From: Vitis vinifera
Taxonomy: Eukaryota; Streptophyta; Magnoliopsida; Vitales; Vitaceae
Length of the DNA stretch: 64,000 bases
Assembly: GCF_030704535.1 (NCBI RefSeq)
Contig: NC_081823.1
Span: 7,198,501-7,262,500 of the forward strand
Direction of reading: 5' to 3'
Below, piece after piece: positions 1-11,039 of this stretch; the stretch's first letter is position 1; each line of letters opens with the position of its first letter. Position numbers and translations under genes: made by a program. The notes beneath the pieces are model-generated. The model saw nothing but the letters and a program-made list of their open reading frames with translations. It searched no databases and was not told where the DNA came from.

Positions 1-410
1 ACCAAGTTTATGAGACTATTTCACCACCCATTAACTCCTTGGATTTCACCCTGGACTCTACAAAATAGGATCTAATACCTTAAAACCTATAATTGAGCTC
101 AAACTCCACCCTTCCACCCATATAGTGAACATTGATGTCGATGGTTCTCAACTAAAATGGCTTAAGACATTGGGCTTCAAAGACCCTTGGGCTTCAAAGA
201 ACATTGGGCTATATATCCCTTGGACCTTGCTCGGGTTTCAAGATAGGCATAACTTACCATTTTTATTCATTAATTTTTTTTTCTTTGAGAATGGAAACAT
301 TGACTTCTTTTCAAGGTGTCTCAACTCAATTCGAAAGTAATTCATATTCCTAAGATGATCAAATCTAAGTTTGAAGGTTGAATAAGTTTTTCATTTGCCA
401 AGAATTATGC
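1..410. repeat. Diverged tandem segment, copy 1
   Basis: This segment resembles 1385-1550 continued at 3128-3350. Shared landmarks in the same order are the stretch beginning CTATTTCACCA, then CAAAATA.GGTC.AA.ACCTTA, the phrase GGGTTTCAAGATA, and GTGTCTCAACTCAATTC. The two copies are about 1.38 kb apart once the insert in copy 2 is removed. They differ at many sites, so the duplication is old. I recognise no coding sequence; the short open frames here are AT-rich and look like chance. Confidence 0.7.
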
Positions 411-786
411 TAAATAGCTTCCAAAAATTTGCATAATGCATTTTTCTGGTCATGTTGGCATGAGCATGCAAACTTCTATATCAATCTTCTTTAAAATTTG
501 ATTATTTTGGATTTTTTTTTCTTTATTTGATCTCATGGCCATTTTCATTTTTTATCATGATTTGTCATATTTTCATTTGATTACATTTTTTTTTTTTTTA
601 CTTCTCATTCAATCTTAATTACCAGGATTAATTCATCCTAGTGGATGATATTTAAAACTATTATACTACCATAGCTTTTTCTAAAAACCATTTTTGATAG
701 GGTAAAAACTATCTTAGCATAGTTGAATTAGGTTAAAATTTTTGTTTTGATATGATAAATGAAAAAAATCCATGAATAAAAAATGA

Positions 787-861
787 CGCTGTTGCCGGGG
801 ATCGAACCCGGGTCACTCATGTGACAGACAGGTATACTCACCACTATACTACTACAACAAC
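787..861 (-). tRNA. tRNA-Asp(GTC)-like sequence, probably a pseudogene
   Basis: On the minus strand the acceptor stem is a full 7 bp (GTTGTTG with CAACAGC, one G-T pair), and the T arm carries a textbook B box (GGGTTCGATCCC). The anticodon loop reads CTGTCAC, giving GTC at 823-825, so the parent is plant tRNA-Asp. Two things argue against function: three extra bases (a repeated TAG) before the D stem make it 75 nt, and the anticodon stem has a C-A mismatch and wobble pairs. There is no encoded CCA, as expected in plants. It sits alone in repeat-rich DNA. Confidence 0.6.
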
Positions 862-1384
862 ACATTTTTAAACCCTTAACAATGAAATGGTGAAAAGAAA
901 AAGAAAACTATAAAAGCTACGAATCACCATAACCCTTATGAAAAGAAATCAAAGAAAAGATTTCTTAAAAGATTCATAATATACAAGGTTGATAATCAAG
1001 CAATTCCACTATCCAAAAAATATCATCAGAATCTCAACATGTTTAGCATCTATAATAGAAAATCATCATGGGAATCAAAGTATCAACAACATATTCATTT
1101 TTAACCCCCAAATAATTTTTCTATTTAAGCCTTGTGTATAATTGAACTAGTCTCTGAGTATAGTACTTAAAACTAATCTTTCTCCTCAACATAGCTCAAA
1201 TCATTTAATAACAAAATCCATTGTCTCAAAGGTCAAGAATATACCTATTTTTATTTTTCATCACATTTTTTTTTTTCATTTTTCTAAATGACTTATTGTA
1301 AAAATGTAATACTAAATGTATCTTCTAAGCATATGGTCCATATAGCAAGGATCCATCAATAACTTCTAACCATAAGGCATAGGG
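862..1384. other. Intergenic AT-rich DNA, nothing recognised
   Basis: Between the tRNA-like sequence and the second copy of the tandem segment I see only AT-rich sequence with poly-T and poly-A runs. There is no convincing frame, RNA gene or mobile element end. Confidence 0.5.
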
Positions 1385-3350
1385 CACCGAATTTATAGAA
1401 CTATTTCACCAGTCACTAATTCCTCATATTTCACCTTGGACTCCACAAAATAAGGTCCAACACCTTAACACTTACAATTGAGCTCATATTCCGCCTATCC
1501 ACCTATGTAGTAACAATTGAGGTCGATGCCACCTAACCAAAATGGTTTAATGTTAGGAATCTTAAATTACTTTGTTCCCATGTCCTGGATCTCTTAGAAT
1601 GCATGTATCTATCCCTAGGGATTTCTAGATATAATGTAATGAAAAATAATGGTTTTAAAACCATTTTAGAATAAAGATCTTGAGATTTCAAACTCATACT
1701 TGAATTTGGATGCTCCTAGATCAATTTCGTTATGGTGAAGAATGTATCTAAATACTCTAAGGGTGTCATACACCCAAAGTCTTCTACTCGATGACTCGAA
1801 CCATGTCCATGACATTCCAAGAATGGAATTTGGAAGAGAGAAAACTTTGGCTCTCTTTCTCTCTCTCTCTAGAGGTGAAAGACGGCTAATAAAGTCATTA
1901 AGAAACCTGAACCCTAACTTCTAAGGGGTATTTATAGGATTCTCATATTGGGCTTAAGTAACTTAAGCCCATATGGGTTTGGTCACTTAATTTAGCTCAA
2001 AATAGGTCATAATTTATTAATTAATCACATAGGGTCATACAATTAATCAATTAACTCAATCTAGATACCTTGCTCACTATCTCTTATGCAACTTTACATA
2101 ATTACCAAAATGTCTTTATGCACAAGATTGAACTTAGAACCAATTCAACCCTTATAAACCATACTAACATGGTATATGAGCTTAGAGTAGGAACCACTAG
2201 CACTCATAGGAGTACTAGCTTCCTCATAATCCAATTCTGAAGTTGATTCAACATCCCATTACAAAGAATCAATTGCACTTTAGTACCATATGTAAATAAC
2301 AACGAGACAAAGTTCGGGTTTGTGACTTACTATCCACTACATGTAAATCCCTCATGAACTTGTGTTTGTAATCTAACAAGGTAGTGATATCACCTATCAA
2401 GATTACCTATCAAATCCTTGATTTATAAATCTCACTTATTATTGTCAATTGACGTACTCTACCTCTAAGAAGCATATGTCAAATTCCACTAAAGGAATTA
2501 CTGTAACTACATATTTCATAATCACACATTTTTTTAATCACCCAAGGGGAGACATTGTCTCAATCCCATGAGACATCACAGTGTCTATTTGAGAATACTT
2601 GTTGCCACCAGCTTTCATCACTAGTGACCCAATCCATAAGGATATATGACCATTGTAGGGTTTTACCCATATGTTAAAACCTTTTGTTGATTTCAACATA
2701 GACTCAATATCATTTCAAGGTTGAGAGTCCATACAGTATAGTAGTTTGGTGAATCATGACAATCGATAACCTTATGTCATGATTTACGATAGGTCTTATC
2801 CAATGTGCATCACATATAGTAGTGCACTCACCAAGAGAAACTCATCTCAATGGTCAAGACAAGTCATCACTCTAATTAGGAGGTGATGCACTAGAATTTC
2901 TAGTGGATTTCCCAAATCCATGAACTAACTATGGACAACTTATCTACTTATAAGAAACCCATAATTTGTATCTTCTGTGCAATTCCTAATGCACCCAATT
3001 CATGTACAATGTAATAGATATGAGTTGAATGCTCAAATCAATGTCAATGCGTAAAAGGGATAGCAAAGGGATGATCAAGTCTAACTTTTTTACATTATGT
3101 CTTGTTTTTAGGGGTTCAATCCCAACACTTAAGGCACCGAGCTTCAAGACCTTTGGGTCATATACCACTCAAACTTTTCCTGGGTTTCAAGATAAGTGTA
3201 ACTCACCCATTTTATTCATTATTATTTTTTTTTTAGACTAAGCACATTGGTTTTTTTTTTTTTTTTTAAGGTGTCTCAACTCAATTCAAAAGTAATTCAG
3301 GCTGCGAAGATGATTAAATCCATGTTTTAAAATTGACTTAGTTTTTTATT
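1385..3350. repeat. Diverged tandem segment, copy 2, split by a solo LTR
   Basis: Positions 1385-1550 match the first part of copy 1 and positions 3128-3350 match the second part, so the DNA between is a later insertion. In copy 1 the join reads ATGGCTTAAG, which fits the target duplication seen around the insert. Poly-T runs near 3230-3270 are expanded relative to copy 1. Confidence 0.7.
1551..3127. mobile_element. Solo LTR of an LTR retrotransposon (fossil)
   Basis: The insert starts TGTTAGGAATC and ends CAATCCCAACA, giving TG...CA ends with a short inverted repeat. It is flanked by a 5-base target duplication, TTTAA at 1546-1550 and CTTAA at 3128-3132, one base different. The uninterrupted sister copy at 1-410 carries CTTAA at the matching place, which confirms the insertion site. 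The element is 1,577 bp, contains a CT microsatellite near 1857-1872 and no pol-like coding. This fits a solo LTR left by recombination between the two LTRs of a full element. Superfamily is uncertain; Copia is my guess. One mismatch in the target duplication suggests moderate age. Confidence 0.72.
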
Positions 3351-4369
3351 TTATACTTAGGGTCTAGAGTGCATAATGTGTGACAAGACTCAAATATAAC
3401 CCATTGGAAAATGAAAATTTCAACATCTTATTAACCTTAACTCACATGACCAATCTTTTAAAATCAAGCAAACGTATAGGTATTTTAAATCAATCTCTTT
3501 TAGCTAAGTTTGCTTAATCATCAATCATTGTACTAGAATATTGAAAAAATCAATTCGTTAAATTGTTCATATGATTTATGAAAAAAAAAATGAACAAAAC
3601 AAGCTAACACATGACAAACATGAAAACAAACAAACAAATGACAACTTACATTTCCAATCGCATCCTTTTTATCCCTTTATCTAACCAAATTATACATTGT
3701 CCTCAATGTGCAATGGGATATTGCAAAGAAACGAATGGAGGATACCTCCAATGCCAATGCTTTCAACTTCAATGTCTGAAATAAAAAAACAAACTCAAAA
3801 ACATAAGTACTCTAGGAAGAATAAATCATATAGAAATATGAAATAGAAACCATCATTAGACACCAAAAAAAGTACAAAAGAGTGTGGAGTAGATATTAAA
3901 AAAACTAAGAAAAACAAAAAGAGCACTTTATTTCTCACTACACAGTAGAAATAGGAGTAGATGAACTACTTGGCATTGTAGAGGTAGGCAAAGAAAATAT
4001 AGAATCCATCTCGGATGAATCAACGTTAGGTGTAGCCCTAGTGTTGCAAACACAATCTCCCATAACTTAATATCTTTAGAAGTTGTCTTTTTTTGCTCTA
4101 TAGTCTCTGGTTGCTCAAGTAAATGCTCAACCTCAACAATAGTAGTGAAGGAAGGTATGCCAAAATTAAATATTAGAGTAGTTGGTACTCTACTACTAAG
4201 TGCTCAACAATAGTCTCCCTATGGAGAGTTGGGGTAGTAGCTAAAATATCTAATAAATTGAAATAAACTATAAAAGATGAATAAATAGATGATATGTTCA
4301 AATGATGATAACATAATAAAACTATTTGCAAAAAGCTAAATAAGAACATAACATTTAATCATAACAAAC
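3351..4369. other. Intergenic repeat-like DNA, unassigned
   Basis: AT-rich sequence without a supportable gene. It may be part of the decayed retroelement whose gag remnant follows, but I see no diagnostic domain here. Confidence 0.4.
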
Positions 4370-4830
4370 ATTTCCATCACCAATTAGATGATTAATTTTT
4401 CTATTGGGATTCTTAAAGAAGTCTAAAACATCTAAATGGGTTAAGTCCACTTAAGCCATCACCATCAATGAAGTTCATTTCAACTTCCTTTCCATTTGCT
4501 TTTATTGAGATTTGATAAAGGTTAAGCAAATGTTTTGAAGTACGATAGGTACATGACTAGTGTCCTTTCATACCATATCTATAACATTCATTCTCATGAG
4601 TATATTTACTTTGTGGTCCTACCCCTTTTCCAATTCATGCCTTTGAATTATTCCACTTCTGGTGGTTTCAATTGTTCTTTTAGATTATTCCAAAGAATGA
4701 AAAGATCTTTGACCATATGGTATTCACCTTTTAATCCTTCACCAATGTAATGGTGAAGGAGTATTAAACTGCATGGATGTGTCATTTCCTTCTTAAATGG
4801 TATTTCTAAGATTAATTGCATCTAAATTAA
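4370..4830 (-). mobile_element. Copia-type gag remnant (fossil)
   Basis: Minus-strand translation in pieces shows the plant Copia gag signature: a stretch like EGLKGEY followed by VKDLFILWNNLKEQ, then an arginine-poor zinc-knuckle region (C..Y.YGMKGH) and the segment that follows it in this family (HLLNLYQISIKANGKE). The order is correct for a minus-strand gag. It is clearly broken, with several breaks over less than 500 bp, and no LTRs or pol domains can be attached to it with confidence. It looks considerably older than the Copia element at 14244-19130. Confidence 0.6.
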
Positions 4831-5039
4831 TTTTAGCATCTAGAATCCAAGATAAGTAGTTTTTGGCTGAAATATCAAAGGCAACAAATTCAAGCTTTTC
4901 GAGGTTTGACATTATTTGAAAACAATATATGAGATAATATTAATAAAAAAATATTTCAATTTATCGAAATAAACTATGAATAAATTAATAAAATTCTTTA
5001 ACAATATTTCATCAAGTAAATAATATCTAAAAATATAAT

Positions 5040-5440
5040 GATTTAAGATTTTGTTATATTTTGTTGTCAATTATAAATATGGTAAAATTGCATGATCATG
5101 AAATAGAAATTAAAAACTAATATTTTTTATAGCTTCAAGCTATAATTGTTTTGTTAGAACAAAAAATGTGCAAATTTGTACATAATTTCAGACTATGAAC
5201 TATTCATTTTACAAAATTGTACATAACTTCAAATTATGAACTATTCATTTTATAACTTTTGGCTATATAATGTTATTTTATAGAACTTTCAGTTATACTG
5301 TATAATTAAAAAAATAATTAAGAATCATATGCATAACTTCCGACTATCTATTTATAATTTTGTAATTTATCTCATAACTTTTGGTTATAAGGATTGCACA
5401 TATTTTTTATAACTTCTAGTAATAGGTTTTTTTTTTCATG
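5040..5440. repeat. Degenerate short repeat built on CATAACTTTTGGCTAT
   Basis: A phrase of the form (C/T)ATAACTT(T/C)(T/C/A)G(A/G)(C/T)TAT recurs at irregular spacing of 40-70 bases (for example around 5185, 5222, 5260, 5332, 5378 and 5410), separated by AT-rich spacers. It looks like a decayed minisatellite. No coding is visible from 4830 to 5835. Confidence 0.5.
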
Positions 5441-5836
5441 ATTTTTGACTAGAAAGAAAAATATATTTTCTAAATAATATTTGCACATGTTAATGCATTC
5501 AAATAAATAAATAAACAAAATAAAAAATCAAAGTATAATTTTATCACATATGAATAAAATAGAAAATCAGAGTATAAGTTTATGACATACTTTTCACGTG
5601 ATAAAGAAATTTTAGAAAGTGAAAGAAGTTTTGGAGAGATTATTCATATTGATTATGTGTTGTCTAATAAAATGTAAGAAGAAGAAAACAAGAAAGTAAG
5701 AATATAATGCAATGAAAAAAACTAAATAAATTTTTATTAGAGTCTCTCTCTTTTATAGGAAGTCACGAAAAGATATACATCATATCATTTATAAGTTTCT
5801 ATAATGCTATAAATTCTCATATTTTATGACATTTTA

Positions 5837-6050
5837 ACTAATGTTTTATATTTGATTTATAAAAATTAGGAAGATCTTCAAACAAGGGACGAGAGGACAA
5901 ATTTCAAGTGAACCTTTTTATATCATGGGGAATGGTACAATAAAAAAGTATCTTACAATATAGAGTGGTGGTCGGCACCCATGTGGCTGCCCAACATGTT
6001 CTTTAGTTCCATCGGGTGATCACTCTAAGGTACTTCTTCAAAATACCCGG
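5837..6050. repeat. Direct repeat, copy 1
   Basis: Begins AACTAATGTTTTATATTTG and continues through AAAATTAGGAAGATC, GACGAG.GGACAAATT and GAGTGGTGGTCGGCACCC to a GC-richer tail. The same run of landmarks appears again from 6428. The spacing between first and second copy is about 590 bp. Confidence 0.65.
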
Positions 6051-6427
6051 TTAACGAGACCTCATCGTTTCTTTGGTGTTGTTACTGAGTTGATTCAAAT
6101 AGTCGACTCAATTGTGATTTTTCTCCTTTAATTTTATTTCATTCATTCTATTATATGATATACACTTTCTAATATTGAAATCATATTTACAATTGAATCT
6201 CAAACCAAACTAAAAACTCAGTACACATCAAAATTAATCCTAAAGAACCAAAAAGGAAAAAGGAAAAAAAGAACCCAAAAAAATTCAAGGTACAATGCTG
6301 GTGCATTTTCATTCCAAGTTGGTAGGCATTTGGGTAGGAATGCCAAAACCAAACCCACCTACCAATTTGGAGTGTGGCCAATCAATCACTTACAAGCAAT
6401 GGGTTCTTTTCCGGGGCTCAAATCTTT

Positions 6428-6600
6428 GAACTAATGTTTTGTATTTGATTGATAAAAATTAGGAAGATCATCAAGTAAATGACGAGTGGACAAATTATTA
6501 TACTTTACAGAGTGGTGGTCGGCACCCCATGTGGCTGCGCCATGCCCCCACGTCCGCAGTTAGCGGATCACTGCACACCTAGCATGGTGTCTGCTCCTTC
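6428..6600. repeat. Direct repeat, copy 2
   Basis: Second copy of the segment at 5837. It lacks about 50 bases present in copy 1 before the GTGGTCGGCACC block and then diverges in the GC-rich tail. The DNA between the copies (6051-6427) holds no gene I can support. Confidence 0.65.
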
Positions 6601-6868
6601 ACCATCTCCTTCTATTTTTTATCATTATTTTCTATTTACAATAATATCTGTTACCAATCAAACAAACTATTTATTAAATGAAATTGATTTCTGCCTTCAT
6701 CCCGTGGTGAATTTGAAAAAATATATGATTTTATTCCTATGTCAGTGTCTATAAAAGTATGAAAATTTGTAAAAAAAAAAAATTAAATCGAATGAAGATT
6801 GAAAAAGAAAAATAGAAGTGTCAACTCATCCATGGAGATAAACTAAGTGTTTTAAAGGTATTAAGTAA

Positions 6869-6988
6869 GAGCGCGATTGATAGTGATTTTAAGAAGCGTT
6901 TTTAATATTTCTAATACTTAAAATTTTTTATCGTTTAAGTATTAAAAATGTTAGAAATATTTTCTCGATCACTTCCAAACGCATTCCA
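6869..6988. mobile_element. MITE-like inverted repeat (hAT type)
   Basis: The left end GATAGTGATTTTAAGAAGCG and the reverse complement of the right end (GCGTTTGGAAGTGATCGAGA) are related, and the centre forms a long hairpin: AATATTTCTAATACTTAAA at about 6906-6925 is matched by TTTAAGTATT...GTTAGAAATATT at 6936-6962. The T(A/G)GTAGTGATTTTAAAAGCG style of end is common among small plant hAT MITEs. I found no clean 8-bp target duplication. Confidence 0.55.
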
Positions 6989-8040
6989 AGATTGTCTTAA
7001 ATTTGTTTTTATTATTTTATCTTAAAATGAATTAGTGTCTAACAAGGATACATAAAATTTTTTACAGCATTCTATGTCATAACCTTGCAAACCTATTCCA
7101 AGAATTATCATTTAAGTGACTATCTTTGATTTTGAGAGCTACATTATTATACCATGATAATAGAAATATAATGAGAATAGAAGTTGGTTAGGATATATGA
7201 TATTCCACGTTGAATAAGAGAAAAAGTTATCAAGTCTATATATATATATATAAATTTCTTTTTAATTATATAGTTTTAAAGTCGTAAGAATTCTTTTAAG
7301 CTCGAAATGGACAACATCTACATGATTAGGTACGAGTATTACAAAATATCACAGAGAAAATATGAATTAAAATCTTAATAAAAAGTAAATTTAATTTCTA
7401 TACTAATAAATTTTTTTAATTTTAAAAAATAATCCAAACCCGAATGGGAATTTATTCTCTTTACATTATTAATGAAAATATTTCAAATACTTTCTAAAAT
7501 TTTAAGGTTATAGTTGGAAAAAATTATATCAAGCCAAACTTTTTTGTTTTTTCTTTCTTTTTTTAAATAAACCATTTTCTTAAAATGTTTTTAATTTAAG
7601 AAATAAAAGTTGAATAAGAAAGTCTATTGTTGTTGAAGTTTCTTTTTAACTTATATTAGAAGTTAGTTTATATTAATTAAATTTCCATTTTTATTTTTAA
7701 TATGACTTTGTATTTAACCATACAACCAACAAGCATAAATACAGTGTACAAATATTAAAAGAGACACATCATAGATGTGGGCTTAATCTAAAAATCTTTG
7801 CAATCATGATGTCTAAAATATCACAAATCATATGCTTACATCTATTGGATTATTAAAAAAGAAGAAAAATAGTTACATCAAGGGATCAAAACAATTGACG
7901 GCCCAGATTTTACGATTTAAATAAATCCCACATATAGTAATATCAAACCAAGAAGAGCATCACATTTGGATGTGGACCCCACGCGCCGCACGTCAGAGTG
8001 AAGCCACCTCATCACGACCTCGCTATTTCCACGGCGGTAC
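6989..8040. other. Upstream AT-rich DNA of the DUF3537 gene
   Basis: Contains a short (TA)n run at about 7238-7252 and otherwise AT-rich unique-looking sequence. From about 7965 the base composition becomes GC-richer, consistent with a proximal promoter. No extra gene seen. Confidence 0.5.
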
Positions 8041-8048
8041 TATAAATA
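8041..8048 (+). promoter_or_regulatory. TATA box of the DUF3537 gene
   Basis: TATAAATA lies 97 bases before the ATG at 8145, followed by a CT-rich leader typical of plant 5' UTRs. The flanking DNA is GC-rich relative to the surroundings. Confidence 0.65.
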
Positions 8049-8144
8049 CCCCGCCCGCATTACCTGCCAAATTGACAAAAACCATTAATTTTGCTTCTCT
8101 CTCCAGGAAGAAAAGGGCAAAAAAGACACGATTTTTTCTGAGAA

Positions 8145-10289
8145 ATGGGCGATGAGAGAGAACGCTTGTTGAGGAAGAACAAGTTCCAACGAAGCATCTC
8201 ATACGCGCAAGACGAGCTTCAGAGCTTCCGGTCATGGCTCCGATGGATGTGCGTCGACCAATCCACGATCTCCACGGGGTGTCTCTCCTGGTCCGTCTTC
8301 ATCCTCCTCGCCATCGCCGTGCCTGTGATGTCTCATTTCTTGCTGGCCTGTTCCAGCTGCGATGCCAAGCATCAGCGCCCCTACGATGCCGTTGTGCAGC
8401 TGTCGCTCAGCAGCGTCGCAGTACTCTCCTTTTTGTGCCTCTCGCGGTTCATCAGGAATTATGGCCTTCGGAGGTTTCTCTTCTTTGATAAGCTTCGGGA
8501 TGAAAGCGAGATGGTGAGGAAGAACTACACGGAACAGCTCAATGTGAGTTTTTCTAGCTCTATCAGGTGTGTTTTGGTCGGGAAGATAGATGAAGACCCG
8601 GAGTTTTGCATATTTATATATTTTCTCTTCAGATTTCTTGGGAACCAAACAGAGGAGAATAGAGTATTTTTTTTGTCATCATTAGGTCAAATTTGAAATG
8701 ATAATATTAATCAATAAAACTTGTTTTCATTAATAGAAATTTTGAATAAACAATTAGACATTCCATCTCATAGATGGGATAAACAAGAAGAAATAAAAAA
8801 TTTGGAAAGCAGAGGAAAGAAAATCCCATCTCCATTACCAGAGAGGGGAAAAGAAATTACCAACAATTAATATTTGAAATAAAAATTCCATTTGATGTTA
8901 ATGGCTGAAAAGTAAGACAATGATTAACACTAAACAGACTGAAAAAGTCGTTAGTAGAAGCTATCATTTAACTCGTTAGTTGTCATCCATGAGAGTCCTC
9001 TTTGCTTCTAGTAATTTCATGGAAGATTTTCTTTCTGTATATTAAAAGAAGTAAAAAGTTAAGCCCAGCTTCTAGCTCATTTGGAATCCATCTTGATGGT
9101 TGTACTTGTCCATGTGATACTTCTCAGGAGCTGGGCTCCAGCCATATCCTAATGAGACGGTGAATATGAAACAGATCATAATCACATCTTCTCTTATTTC
9201 ATCCAGAGATCAATGAAGATCCTCTCGCTCTTCGTCCTCCCATGCTTCGCTGCCGAGGCTACATACAAAATATGGTGGTACAGCAGCGGACGGAGCCGCA
9301 TCCCATTCTTGGGAAACGTGTACGTGAGCGATGTCATTGCGTGCACCCTGGAGCTATGCTCCTGGCTCTACCGCACATCAGTCTTCTTCTTGGTGTGCGT
9401 CCTCTTCCGTCTCATCTGCCACCTCCAGATCCTACGTTTACAGGATTTCGCTCGGGTGTTCCAGGCGGAATCAGACGTGGAGTCGGTGTTGAAGGAGCAC
9501 CTGCGCATCAGGAGGCATCTCCGAATCATCAGCCATAGGAACCGTGTGTTTATCCTATTTGCTCTCATGTTCGTCACCGCCAGTCAATTCGCTTCCCTCC
9601 TCAGTACCACTCGCTCTCGCGCCGACGTCAATATGTTCACCGCCGGTGAACTTGCGGTACGTACACTCTTACAGAAAATTGAGAGTGAGTGGTGCTTCTT
9701 TCATTCTGAATGGGGAATTTTGATTCTGTGCAGCTGTGCTCCATCACACTTGTCACAGGACTGATGGTGTTGTTCCGGAGTGCAACGAAGATCACACACA
9801 AGGCGCAGGCCATCACGTGCCTTGCTGCCAAGTGGCACGTGTGCGCCACAATAGACTCATTTGAATCCAACGAACCCGAGAGTCCAAGGATCCAGATTCC
9901 CTGTCCACGACCCTTTCCTTCCAGAGCGAGTAATGAGAACGATGTTGAATCAGACGGCGAAGACGCTGGTGATGAAGAAGATGACGTGGATAGTACCAAA
10001 CTCATCCCGGCCTATGCCAGCAGTACCATCTCCTTCCAGAAAAGACAGGCTCTAGGTGAGTCACACATCTGCTTCAGTTCTTGTACAAATATTTTTGTAG
10101 TCGATGAGAGGAGCCTTTATTTACTCGTGGGGATTTAATTTGTGAATGGCAGTGGTATATTTTGAGAACAACAGGGCAGGGATAACGGTGTACGGATTCA
10201 TGTTGGACAGGACATCGCTGAACACCATATTCATGATAGAGATGTCCTTGGTCCTCTGGTTGCTTGGGAAGACCATTGGAATTTCCTGA
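8145..10289 (+). CDS. DUF3537 / gustatory-receptor-like multi-pass membrane protein
   Basis: Four exons: 8145-8543, 9207-9656, 9734-10055, 10153-10289, all with GT-AG introns and joining in frame to 435 aa. The product has about seven hydrophobic segments, near residues 45-67, 80-100, 135-155, 165-195, 245-265, 284-300 and 415-430, and an acidic cytosolic-looking loop at about 345-370 (many D and E). The ending, with FENN.AGITVYGFMLDRT and LWLLGKTIGIS, is the hallmark of the plant DUF3537 family (Arabidopsis At3g20300, At4g22270 and relatives). Published structural comparison placed this family as distant plant relatives of insect gustatory receptors; ligand and transport activity are unproven. 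The ATG was chosen because it opens the conserved region and lies behind a TATA box. It sits upstream of EHD1, a neighbour pair I also recall from Arabidopsis. Confidence 0.92.
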
Positions 10290-11039
10290 GAGGGAGAGGG
10301 AGTGGTAGGTACCATACTACCATACCAGGGTTCGCGTTTTGGGGCTTAGGAGAACATTGATTCAAATATTGTATTTTATCATTGTAAATTCCTTATCCTC
10401 TTTTTTGGTTTTTATTTTTGGAAGTTGGTTTTTTCAATCAAATTCGTTCTTGTATAAGTTTTATTTTAGTGAGTTGATTTTTTCTGGTCTTATTATGCCT
10501 ACAACTATTAAATTTGGCTATCATATATATTTAGAGATTATTATTATTATTATTATACTATCGAAGTTTCTAATAATCTTCTACTTTGGAAATAACTACT
10601 TGTTTGTTTGGGAATTGGGAGTGATTTTGGAATCATTTTCTTATAAAAATTACGGGTTTAGTAAAGTTTTAGAAGTCATTTTTGACAATTTTGTTTTAAA
10701 TATTACTAATTTAGATGATATTTTGGTGGGTGTAATGACAATGTAAGAACTGCATGGCCATGCAAATGTTCTTTTTTTAAATTTGGATCAACAACATGCA
10801 AAAATGAAAAAAAAAAAAAACAAAAAAACAAGTGCTCAAGTGCCTTAGGAGCATGAAGGTTTTGCCGTTGTGTGTGGCTTTTTTTTTTTTTTTTTTTTTT
10901 TTTTTTGTATATTTGAGATTATATATTGTCTTGACCTCAACCATTAGGGTTTATTTTTCTACATTACTATTATCCTACTAAGACACCCCTAAACTTTTAG
11001 ACTCGATTTTATATTTGAGTAGAGTTAATGATTAGTCAC
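10290..11039. other. 3' flank of the DUF3537 gene, T-rich and A-rich runs
   Basis: Contains an (ATT)n run near 10541-10557, an A-rich run near 10806-10830 and a poly-T tract at about 10880-10905. A 135-codon open frame here is AT-driven and resembles no family. Likely 3' UTR followed by intergenic DNA up to the Gypsy fossil. Confidence 0.5.

Noticed and set aside
8232-8648. Minus-strand 138-codon frame opposite DUF3537 exon 1
   Set aside because: A shadow of the real exon, whose plus-strand translation fits the family.
10339-10746. 135-codon frame after the DUF3537 gene
   Set aside because: Ile/Phe/Tyr-rich product from AT-rich 3' flank with a trinucleotide run; no family resemblance.
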